Notes under the pieces: generated by a model | Database searches by the model: none | What the model was told of the DNA's origin: nothing | Seen by the model: only the letters and a program-made list of their open reading frames with translations | In this document: positions 6,431-13,597 of the stretch, one piece after another | Numbering within the stretch: the first letter of the stretch is position 1 | Layout of the letters: the number at the start of each line of letters is the position of its first letter | Translations under genes and position numbers: made by a program | DNA from: Desulfuromonadaceae bacterium UBA5613 | GTDB lineage: Bacteria > Desulfobacterota > Desulfuromonadia > Desulfuromonadales > UBA2197 | Length of the DNA stretch: 23,335 nt | NCBI GenBank assembly: GCA_002424625.1 | Contig: DIKR01000017.1 | Location: 6,268 to 29,602 of the forward strand | Reading direction: 5' to 3'

Positions 6431-7570
6431 TTGCCGAAGATCCCCTTAAAAATTTCCATCATCTCTGGCCTCGCTGCCGCGCTCCTTTATCGGCTGATGG
6501 CTGCGAAACCCCGCCCCTCCGCGGAGACGGTCCAGGAGGAGAGGATCTATCGCCAGCTCTTCGAAAATAACCCGCAGCCGATGTGGGTTTATGCGGTAGA
6601 GACGCTGGAGTTTCTCGCCGTCAACGATGCGGCGATCGACCATTACGGCTATTCGCGTCAGGAATTTCTGCGGATGACGCTGCGGGACATCCGCTTGCCC
6701 GGCGAAATTTCCGCCTTGACCGCTGCGGTCGAAGCCGAGCGGGGGCCACTGGCGAAAGTCGGTCATTGGCAGCATCGCAAAAAGGATTTCACCCTGATCG
6801 ACGTCGAGATCACCACCCACGATCTCCTCTTCAATGGCCGGGCCGCCCGCCTGGTGCTGATTCATGATGTCACCGTACGCAAACGGATGGAGCGGGAAAA
6901 TGCCGCTTATCAGCAGCGACTCCGCTGCATGGGGGCGGAAATGCTGTTGATCGAAGAACGCGAGCGGCGGCAGCTGGCCGCCACCCTGCATGATCAGGTC
7001 GGGCAGGTCCTGGCCATGGCCAAGATCAAGCTGGGAGAGCTGCAAGAAGCGGCTTCGGCGGGCGAGTGCCAGCGTTCGGCAAAAGCCATCCGTGCCCTGA
7101 TCGAGCAGGCGATCCGCTCTTCCCGCTCCCTGACCTTTGAGCTTAGTCCTCCGATTCTTTACGAACTCGGCTTTGAAACGGCGGTGCAGGCCCTCTGCGA
7201 AAAATTTCAAGAGCAGCACAATCTTCGCCTTGAATTCATCACTGACCGGGAGCCAAAGCCCCTTTCTGACGACATGCGGATTCTCCTCTTCCGGGCCATC
7301 CGCGAACTCCTCATCAACATTGTCAAGCATGCCGAAGCCAGGTGCGTCCAGATCTCCTGTCGGCGGAAGGACGAGCAGATTGTCTTGGTCGTCGCCGATG
7401 ACGGCCGGGGCTTTAACACCGCGTCATCGGTCACCCCGTCGCCGCAGCGCGGCGGCTTCGGCCTCTTCAGTCTCCGCGAGCGCCTGCACCACCTCGGCGG
7501 GGAGATGACCATCGATGCGGCTTGCGGCCACGGCACCCGCGTGACTTTGCTCGCGCCATTGCAGGAATGA
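6431..7570 (+). CDS. PAS sensor histidine kinase, NarX/DegS (HisKA_3) type
   Basis: This is a 379-aa kinase. A short hydrophobic stretch (about 8-20) may be a weak membrane anchor. It is followed by a PAS domain (about 38-150, QLFENNPQPMWVYAVETLEF), a HisKA_3 dimerisation domain with phospho-acceptor His187 (ERRQLAATLHDQVGQ), and an HATPase domain with N box ELLINIVKHA, G1 DDGRGF and G2 GGFGLFSLRERL. This subtype signals to LuxR-type response regulators, and one lies 21 bp downstream, so the pair is almost certainly cognate. The start is TTG 6431 with GGGAGG about 6 nt upstream; no closer ATG in frame keeps the whole N-terminus. The PAS ligand is unknown. The weak anchor may instead be part of a cytoplasmic helix. 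Confidence 0.93.
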   Translation: MPKIPLKISIISGLAAALLYRLMAAKPRPSAETVQEERIYRQLFENNPQPMWVYAVETLEFLAVNDAAIDHYGYSRQEFLRMTLRDIRLPGEISALTAAVEAERGPLAKVGHWQHRKKDFTLIDVEITTHDLLFNGRAARLVLIHDVTVRKRMERENAAYQQRLRCMGAEMLLIEERERRQLAATLHDQVGQVLAMAKIKLGELQEAASAGECQRSAKAIRALIEQAIRSSRSLTFELSPPILYELGFETAVQALCEKFQEQHNLRLEFITDREPKPLSDDMRILLFRAIRELLINIVKHAEARCVQISCRRKDEQIVLVVADDGRGFNTASSVTPSPQRGGFGLFSLRERLHHLGGEMTIDAACGHGTRVTLLAPLQE

Positions 7571-7591
7571 AACAGGGGAAGGAGTCGTCCC

Positions 7592-8239
7592 ATGAAGATC
7601 AGGATCATCATTGCCGACGATCATGCCATTGTCCGCAACGGGCTGCGCAGTCTCATTGAGCATGAGCTCGATATGGAAGTGATCGCCGAGGCTGACAACG
7701 GCAGGGATGCAGTCCGCATTGCTCTGGAGCTGGCGCCGGACGTGATGATCATGGATATCGCCATGCCCGATCTGAACGGCATCGAGGCCACCCGCCAGAT
7801 CATTACCGCTCTCCCCCGGATCAAGATCATCGCCCTGTCGATGCATGCGGACAAGCGCTACGTGATGGAGATGCTCAAGGCGGGAGCGTCCGGTTACATT
7901 CTCAAGGACAACGCCTACGAAGAGCTGGCCCGCGCCATCCGGACCGCCCTCAAAAACCACACCTATCTCAGTCCGCAGGTCACGGAGACGGTCATCGGCG
8001 ATTATGTCCAGCTCGCGCTGGCGGCCAATGGCTCGGCTTTTTCCCTCCTCTCTCCCCGGGAAAGGGAGGTCCTCCAGCTGCTCGCCGAAGGGAGCAGCAC
8101 CGTCCAGATCGCCGATTGCCTCGGCATCGGCGTCAAGACCGTCGAAACCTACCGCCAGCACATTATCGAGAAACTCGAGATCCGCAGTATCGCCGAGTTG
8201 ACCAAGTATGCCATCCGCGAAGGCCTCACCACCCTCTAG
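7592..8239 (+). CDS. NarL/FixJ-family response regulator (REC-LuxR HTH)
   Basis: This is a 215-aa two-domain regulator. The receiver domain (1-120) has the acidic pair Asp9-Asp10, phospho-acceptor Asp55 (VMIMDIAMPD) and Lys105 (GYILKD). The LuxR-type DNA-binding domain (about 148-212) contains SPREREVLQLLAEG and the recognition region GVKTVETYRQHI. All key residues are present. It is the likely partner of the HisKA_3 kinase 21 bp upstream. The ATG at 7592 follows a GGGGAAGGAG-like ribosome-binding sequence. A symmetrical hairpin 31 bp after the stop may end the operon. Target genes are unknown. Confidence 0.95.
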   Translation: MKIRIIIADDHAIVRNGLRSLIEHELDMEVIAEADNGRDAVRIALELAPDVMIMDIAMPDLNGIEATRQIITALPRIKIIALSMHADKRYVMEMLKAGASGYILKDNAYEELARAIRTALKNHTYLSPQVTETVIGDYVQLALAANGSAFSLLSPREREVLQLLAEGSSTVQIADCLGIGVKTVETYRQHIIEKLEIRSIAELTKYAIREGLTTL

Positions 8240-8270
8240 CCCCTTCTCCCATCAGGGTTTTCACAACGAA

Positions 8271-8291
8271 AAATCAGGGATTCCCTGATTT
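8271..8291. terminator. Perfect palindrome, probable bidirectional terminator
   Basis: AAATCAGGG and CCCTGATTT flank the three bases ATT: a 9-bp perfect stem with a 3-nt loop, preceded by extra As and followed by CTTTCC. It lies between the NarL-type regulator (stop 8239) and the next kinase (8363). An A-rich left side and T-rich right side fit a rho-independent terminator readable in both directions, although the T-run is short. The same symmetry could be an operator; an extra ATCAGGG occurs at 8251. Confidence 0.5.
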
Positions 8292-8362
8292 CTTTCCTCG
8301 TCCCACTCCCCTATCATCTGTCAAAGGTCATATCCCGGATTTATTATCGAGGACAAAAAGCT

Positions 8363-9901
8363 ATGAAAATCCGGACCCGTCTCCAGGTTTTGACTGCGGC
8401 CGCGGCCGCCCTGATTGTCTTTATGGCGTTTTTGTTTTCCTGGTCGCAGCAGCGACTGGCGGCAGCCAACCGCGCCAATAATCTGGCGGACAAGATCGTC
8501 AGCAGCGTCTTCGAACGCAAAGCGCTGACCAGCGATTATCTTTACACCGCCAACCCGCAGGCTAAAGAACAATGGCTCGCCAAGCAGAAAGAGATCAGCG
8601 CGCTTTTGCAGGAGACGCCCGCCTATTTAGTCGCGATCAGCGACCAGCAGACTTTCGCTGCGCTCCAGGCAGATCTGGAACGGAGTTCAGCCCTTTTTCA
8701 GCAGATCGTCAGCAATCGCCGCAGCGTCAGCACTGGCCGGCAGCATCAGCCTGAAGCTGAGCTGATCGAAAATCGGCTGGAGGGACAACTGCTGCGGCAT
8801 TTCCTCGTGACGATCGCCGATGCCCTCCAGCTGCAAAAGGGCAGCAACCTGCGGATAGCGGCCACCCAAAGGACTGCGACGTCGGTCTCGCTCTTCATGA
8901 TCGTCTCCGTCGCTCTTGTCGTGCTCATTTTTGTCTGGTCACTGGGGCGCATCATCAGTAAGGGGATCAAGAGTCTGCAGCAGGGGGCCGCGGCGATCGG
9001 CACCGGGAACCTTCATTTTATCATCCCCGTTGTCGCCGACGATGAGTTCGCTGATGTCGCCGTGGCTTTCAACACGATGTCCGAAAAGCTCGCTGCGTCC
9101 CATACCGCTTTGGAGCAGGATATCGTCGCCCGCAAGCGGGTTGCCGCCGAGATTGAGGGCCTGAACCTGGAGCTGAACCAGACCGTCGCGCAACTTGAGG
9201 GAGCCAACTCGGAGCTGGAGGCCTTTGCCTACTCGGTCTCCCACGATCTGCGCGCGCCGCTGCGGGCCATGGGCGGTTTCAGCGAAGCTCTGATCGAAGA
9301 TTACGGCGACAAACTCGAGGCGGAGGCGCGCGACTACCTCGATGAGATCGTGATCGGCAGTCGGCATATGGGGCAGTTGATCGATGGACTCCTCACTCTG
9401 TCGCGCAGCACCCGGGGAGAATTGCGCCACGACCGGGTCGACCTTTCGGCCCTGGCGGAGCGCATCGGCAATGAACTGAAAAAATCAGAATTGCAGCGCC
9501 GGGTGGAGTGGCAGATCGAACCCGGCTTGAGCACCGGCGGCGATGGCCGGATGATCGAAGTGATCATGCGCAACCTGCTCGACAACGCCTGGAAATATAC
9601 CACCGGCAAGACCAGCTCGCTCATTCGTGTATATGACGAATATGAGGAAGGAACCCGTTTTTTCTGTGTCGCCGATAACGGTGCCGGCTTCGACATGGCC
9701 CACGCCGAAAAACTCTTTCAGCCCTTTCAGCGCCTGCATCGGCAGGACGAATTCCCCGGCATCGGCATCGGTCTCGCCACCGCCCAACGCATCGTTCATC
9801 GCCACGGCGGCACCATCCAGGCGACAGGCGCCCCCCGGCAGGGGGCCACATTCCGCTTTTCGCTGCCTTACGGAGAAGAACCATCCATGGAGGAATTATG
9901 A
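8363..9901 (+). CDS. Membrane HAMP sensor histidine kinase (phytochrome-type HisKA)
   Basis: This is a 512-aa transmembrane kinase. TM1 is about 8-27 and a mainly helical periplasmic sensor is about 28-172. TM2 is about 174-194, followed by HAMP (about 195-247, ending FADVAVAFNTMSEKL) and a coiled coil (about 245-285). HisKA has His294 in FAYSVSHDLRAPL, and the HATPase has N box NLLDNAWKY, G1 DNGAGF and G2 GIGIGLATAQRIV. The periplasmic domain resembles the four-helix type and its ligand is unknown. The start ATG 8363 has GAGGA 9 nt upstream. Its stop overlaps the start of the single-domain regulator at 9898 (ATGA), so the pair is coupled. The kinase half closely resembles the orphan kinase at 1350. 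Confidence 0.95.
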   Translation: MKIRTRLQVLTAAAAALIVFMAFLFSWSQQRLAAANRANNLADKIVSSVFERKALTSDYLYTANPQAKEQWLAKQKEISALLQETPAYLVAISDQQTFAALQADLERSSALFQQIVSNRRSVSTGRQHQPEAELIENRLEGQLLRHFLVTIADALQLQKGSNLRIAATQRTATSVSLFMIVSVALVVLIFVWSLGRIISKGIKSLQQGAAAIGTGNLHFIIPVVADDEFADVAVAFNTMSEKLAASHTALEQDIVARKRVAAEIEGLNLELNQTVAQLEGANSELEAFAYSVSHDLRAPLRAMGGFSEALIEDYGDKLEAEARDYLDEIVIGSRHMGQLIDGLLTLSRSTRGELRHDRVDLSALAERIGNELKKSELQRRVEWQIEPGLSTGGDGRMIEVIMRNLLDNAWKYTTGKTSSLIRVYDEYEEGTRFFCVADNGAGFDMAHAEKLFQPFQRLHRQDEFPGIGIGLATAQRIVHRHGGTIQATGAPRQGATFRFSLPYGEEPSMEEL

Positions 9902-10341
9902 ATAGCAACAAGTCAATTTTGCTGGTGGAAGACAATGCTCAGGACGAAAAACTGATCCTCCGGGGGTTACGTAAAGTCAATCTCGCCAATCAGGTCGATG
10001 TGGTCCGCGACGGCCAGCAGGCTCTCGATTATCTCTTTCGCGAGGGGGAGTTTGCCGGTCGTGCCGGGGAGGACTTCCCGACCATTGTCCTGCTCGATAT
10101 CGGCTTGCCCCGCGTCAGCGGTCTGGAAGTTCTGAAAAAGCTGCGCAACGACCCGCGCACTCATTTGCAGCCGGTCGTGATTCTGACCTCTTCCGACGAG
10201 GAACGGGACCGCATGGCCAGCTATGAAGACGGTGCCAACAGTTTTGTGCGCAAACCCCTCGACTTTAGCGAATTTGCCGAAACGGTTGCGCGTCTTGGCA
10301 TCTACTGGCTGGCGGTCAACAAACCGCCGCCGCAGGTGTGA
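9898..10341 (+). CDS. Single-domain response regulator, Rcp1/CheY-like
   Basis: This is a 147-aa stand-alone receiver with no output domain. It has the acidic pair in VEDNAQDE (Glu11, Asp12), phospho-acceptor Asp67 (VLLDIGLP), Thr97 (ILTSS) and Lys119 (VRKPLD). Details such as ALDYLFREG and the KLRNDPR segment are typical of the Rcp1 subgroup that partners phytochrome-like kinases. That matches the kinase whose stop codon it overlaps by four bases. Without an output domain it must act by protein contact or phosphotransfer; the hybrid kinase that starts 9 bp downstream is the nearest candidate. Confidence 0.94.
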   Translation: MNSNKSILLVEDNAQDEKLILRGLRKVNLANQVDVVRDGQQALDYLFREGEFAGRAGEDFPTIVLLDIGLPRVSGLEVLKKLRNDPRTHLQPVVILTSSDEERDRMASYEDGANSFVRKPLDFSEFAETVARLGIYWLAVNKPPPQV

Positions 10342-10350
10342 GGAAAAAGT

Positions 10351-11922
10351 ATGTCCGAGCTTTTAAATATCCTGGTCATTGAGGATTGTAGTGCCGATTT
10401 CCTGCTGGTCGAGCGCCATCTCAAACAGCATGGCGTGTCAACCAGCTGTCATCGCGTCGACTGTCTTGATGGTCTTAGCGCGGCGATTAAAGCGGGGGGA
10501 TGGGATCTGATCCTTTCCGATTATAATGTCCCCCGGCTCAATTTCCAGGACAGTCTCAACCTGTTGCAGGCCGGCCTTCCTGATGTGCCGGTGATCATGG
10601 TCACCGGGACGGTGGGTGAAGAAAGGGCCGTGGAACTCCTCAAGTTGGGGGTGCGGGATTTCGTCCTCAAAGGCAATCTCGCCCGACTCGTTCCGGCAGT
10701 GCTCCGCTCGGTGCAGGAAAAAAATGAGCTGGCAGAACTTCGGCAAACGGAACTTTCCTTGAAAGAAAGCGAGGAGTGCAACCGCCAGGCTCAGAAGATG
10801 GAGGCCGTTGGCCAACTTGCCGGCGGCGTCGCTCATGACTTCAACAATATCCTTTCGGCCATCTTCGGTTACGCTCAGCTCAGTCTGAGAAAGTTGCAGG
10901 GGAACGATCAGGTTCGAGAGTATATCGAAGAGATTATGAGGGCTTCCGAACGAGCCGCGGTTCTGACCCAGAGCCTGCTGGCCTTCAGCCGCAAGCAGGA
11001 AGTCTGTCTGGCGGTTATCGATCCCGGCCACGTTGTCAAGGAGTTCGAGGTCTTTCTGCATCGACTGATCCGGGAAGATATCGAGCTGCAGGTGAGCGGC
11101 AATGCCGAACCCCTTGCCGTCATGGCAGATCGCGGGCAGATCGAACAGGTGGTCATGAACCTGGTCACCAATGCCCGGGACGCCATGCCGAACGGCGGTA
11201 AACTGACCATTGCCACCCAATCCTTCACCCTGGATCAGGAATTTGTTCAAGCCCACGGTTTTGGCAGACCCGGCGCATACGCCGTCATCTCGGTGGCCGA
11301 TAGCGGCATTGGCATGGACACGGAGACGCAACGCCACATCTTTGAGCCGTTCTATACCACCAAGGAACTGGGGAAGGGGACCGGACTCGGCCTGGCGATG
11401 GCTTACGGGATCATCAAGAAACATGACGGCTTCATCAATGTTTACAGTGAGCCGGAAACCGGAACAATCTTCAAACTCTATCTCCCGATCGTCGCCGGCA
11501 CTGCTGCGGCGGACAAAAAAGAGCCGCAAGAGCCGGTGGCGCTGCGGGGCGGCACCGAAACCATTCTGGTGTGCGAGGACGATGCCGTACTGCGCAAGCT
11601 CGCGGTCAATCTTCTCGGCTACTTTGGCTATCAGGTGATCGAGGCCATAGACGGCCAGGATGCGATCGAGAAGTTTACCGCCGGCAAAGAGAGCATCGAT
11701 CTGGTCTTCATCGACGCGATCATGCCGAAAAAGAACGGCAGGGAAGCCCGCGATGCGATGAAGCAGGTCTGTCCCGATATCAAAACGATCTTCGTCAGCG
11801 GCTATGCTCGAGACATCTTCGATGGCGACAGCCCGTTTGATGAAAAGACCATTTTTATCCATAAACCCTATTCCCCCAATGATTTGCTGAGCAAGACCAG
11901 GGAGTTGCTCGATAGAAAATAG
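10351..11922 (+). CDS. REC-HisKA-HATPase-REC hybrid histidine kinase
   Basis: This is a 523-aa soluble hybrid kinase. The N-terminal receiver (about 5-122) has Asp57 (LILSDYNVP) and Lys107. It is followed by a short coiled-coil linker and NtrB-like HisKA with His162 (LAGGVAHDFNNIL). The HATPase has N box NLVTNARDAMPNGG, G1 DSGIGM and G2 GKGTGLGLAMAYGI. The C-terminal receiver (about 403-520) has Asp455 (LVFIDAIMP) and Lys in HKPYS. There is no membrane or sensor domain, so input probably comes as phosphate or contact through the first receiver. A GAGGAAAA ribosome-binding sequence precedes the ATG. Nine bases separate it from the Rcp1-like regulator, so the HAMP kinase, Rcp1-like regulator and hybrid form one operon. 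Confidence 0.95.
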   Translation: MSELLNILVIEDCSADFLLVERHLKQHGVSTSCHRVDCLDGLSAAIKAGGWDLILSDYNVPRLNFQDSLNLLQAGLPDVPVIMVTGTVGEERAVELLKLGVRDFVLKGNLARLVPAVLRSVQEKNELAELRQTELSLKESEECNRQAQKMEAVGQLAGGVAHDFNNILSAIFGYAQLSLRKLQGNDQVREYIEEIMRASERAAVLTQSLLAFSRKQEVCLAVIDPGHVVKEFEVFLHRLIREDIELQVSGNAEPLAVMADRGQIEQVVMNLVTNARDAMPNGGKLTIATQSFTLDQEFVQAHGFGRPGAYAVISVADSGIGMDTETQRHIFEPFYTTKELGKGTGLGLAMAYGIIKKHDGFINVYSEPETGTIFKLYLPIVAGTAAADKKEPQEPVALRGGTETILVCEDDAVLRKLAVNLLGYFGYQVIEAIDGQDAIEKFTAGKESIDLVFIDAIMPKKNGREARDAMKQVCPDIKTIFVSGYARDIFDGDSPFDEKTIFIHKPYSPNDLLSKTRELLDRK

Positions 11923-11936
11923 GGGAACTTTTCAAC

Positions 11937-12056
11937 ATGAACAGAATTAAAAATTTCTTTGTCCCGACTGACGAGATAACAAGACTGGAAGAGCCCGAGC
12001 TCCAGCAGGAGGTAACTTTTGAAGACATTGAATGCGGTAATTCTCTGCGTCGATGA
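11937..12056 (+). CDS. Possible 39-aa acidic peptide overlapping the next gene's start
   Basis: This is a short frame reading MNRIKNFFVPTDEITRLEEP and on to a C-terminal SLRR. It begins 14 bp after the hybrid kinase stop, with GGGGAA about 9 nt before the ATG. Its 3' end runs 38 bp into the HD-GYP gene in another frame, and the AGGAGG site of that gene lies inside it. Coding for a real peptide is possible, as is an upstream frame that couples translation or a remnant of a longer protein. I recognise no family. Confidence 0.25.
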   Translation: MNRIKNFFVPTDEITRLEEPELQQEVTFEDIECGNSLRR

Positions 12057-13542
12057 TGAACCCGGCAATTTAAAACTCCTGGAAAGGACGCTTGTCCCAT
12101 CCGGTTATCTGATCATCAAGGCCAATAATGGCCGGGAAGCGCTCGACATAATTAGCGATCGCAAGGTCGATCTCGTGCTCACCGATGTCATGATGCCGGA
12201 GGTTGACGGATTCGAAACCTGTCGGCGGATAAAGGAGGATGAGCGCTACCGGCATATTCCCGTGGTCATGATAACGGCCCTGGGCTCCAAGACAGACCGC
12301 ATCCGTGGGATAGAGGCAGGAGCGGACGAATTCCTTGCCAAGCCCTTTGACCATGCCGAGGTTCTGGTAAGGGTGAGAATGCTTCTTAGAACGAAACAGC
12401 TCGATGAAATGCTTGGAGATTCTTACAGTAACATTCAGAATTTGACAGCGTTCGGCAGCCACATCATGACTTCCTTCCGCCCGGCAGAGTTTGATCTCAT
12501 GGCACAGATCGACAGCCTCGCCAACCAGATCATCAGAAAGAGCGCCGAAGTTACAGGGCGGCCGTCAACAGTCCTGGTGCGCATCGTCAACGGTCATGAG
12601 TTTGCCTGGCACCGCTATGTTCATGACGCGGGAAGTCTGGAGAGGAGTTGCATCGACCTGGGACCCCCTCTCGACACTGCGGACAACAGCGACATCAACA
12701 CCTCCTTCTCCAATAATCCGTCAGCTGAAATCCAGTTCAAGAGTCTTGTCGGAAGACTCGCCGCCATGGACATCGTTGTCGAAAATCTGGTCTGCTATCT
12801 CAGCAACAAGCCCACCGTCATTGCGCTCAATTACGGCAGGAGAGTGACGCAGTATGACGCGACAGTGCTGGAGAACCTGGCCATGCAGACCCATTTCTTC
12901 ATGCACCTTGCGACCCAACTCAGGGAGAAAGATGATGCGTTCGCCTACACGGTGCACTCCCTCGCCAGAGCCGCAGAAGCCAACGACGAGGACACCGGCG
13001 ACCACATCCTCAGGGTTGGCGAATATTGTGCCATTATAGCGAAAGAACTCGGACTGACAGTAGAGACGGTAAATACGCTCAGGCTGCAAGCCACGCTGCA
13101 TGATGTCGGCAAGGTCCATATTCCGTCGGGAATACTGAAAAAACCGGGGCCGCTGGACGCGGAGGAGTGGGTTATCATGAAAAGTCATGCCGAAAAGGGG
13201 GCAGAAATTATCGGCGACCATCCGAAGTTCGAAACAGCCCGGCAGATCGCCCTCTCCCACCATGAAAGATGGGACGGTGGCGGCTATCCGTTTGGACTTT
13301 CAGGAGAACAGATTCCTCTTGTCGGGAGAATCATGAATATCGGCGATCAATATGATGCTTTGAGAAATGCGAGGGTCTACAAACCGGCCTTCGACCATGC
13401 CAAGGCTGTGAAAATCATCACCGAGGGGGACGGGCGGACCATGCCGGATCATTTTGACCCGCAGGTATTGAAGGCATTCGTGGCAACCGCAGCTTTGTTT
13501 GAAGAGGTCTATGAAAAGTTTACCGACATACGCACATCATGA
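12019..13542 (+). CDS. Response regulator with HD-GYP c-di-GMP phosphodiesterase domain
   Basis: This is a 507-aa protein. The N-terminal receiver has Asp56 (LVLTDVMMP) and Lys in AKPFD. The middle section, about 140-310, has a GAF-like look and I cannot name it with confidence. The C-terminal HD-GYP domain (about 315-490) has His361-Asp362 (LHDVGK), HHE at 414-416 and the GYP element in DGGGYPFGLSGEQIP (422-424). All metal-binding and signature residues are intact, so hydrolysis of cyclic di-GMP is expected, controlled by phosphorylation. The start is TTG 12019 with a perfect AGGAGG 6 nt upstream. No GGDEF synthase is in the window. Its position between adhesion-related regulators and the appendage locus suggests a role in attachment. 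Confidence 0.95.
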   Translation: MKTLNAVILCVDDEPGNLKLLERTLVPSGYLIIKANNGREALDIISDRKVDLVLTDVMMPEVDGFETCRRIKEDERYRHIPVVMITALGSKTDRIRGIEAGADEFLAKPFDHAEVLVRVRMLLRTKQLDEMLGDSYSNIQNLTAFGSHIMTSFRPAEFDLMAQIDSLANQIIRKSAEVTGRPSTVLVRIVNGHEFAWHRYVHDAGSLERSCIDLGPPLDTADNSDINTSFSNNPSAEIQFKSLVGRLAAMDIVVENLVCYLSNKPTVIALNYGRRVTQYDATVLENLAMQTHFFMHLATQLREKDDAFAYTVHSLARAAEANDEDTGDHILRVGEYCAIIAKELGLTVETVNTLRLQATLHDVGKVHIPSGILKKPGPLDAEEWVIMKSHAEKGAEIIGDHPKFETARQIALSHHERWDGGGYPFGLSGEQIPLVGRIMNIGDQYDALRNARVYKPAFDHAKAVKIITEGDGRTMPDHFDPQVLKAFVATAALFEEVYEKFTDIRTS

Positions 13543-13597
13543 GTGCAAATACGAGCCCGCAACCAGCCGAGTGACTGATCTCAAGGGAAGGTAAGCT

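Noticed and set aside
6446..7330. 294-codon minus-strand frame opposite the NarL-type kinase
   Set aside because: Shadow of a well-supported kinase gene; no recognisable motif or ribosome-binding site.
10438..11862. 474-codon open frame on the minus strand opposite the hybrid kinase
   Set aside because: It lies wholly within a gene with complete REC, HisKA and HATPase motifs, and its translation shows no domain. It is a by-product of GC-rich codon use.
13539..13574. 11-codon frame overlapping the HD-GYP stop
   Set aside because: Too short, with no hydrophobic or other feature and no ribosome-binding site.
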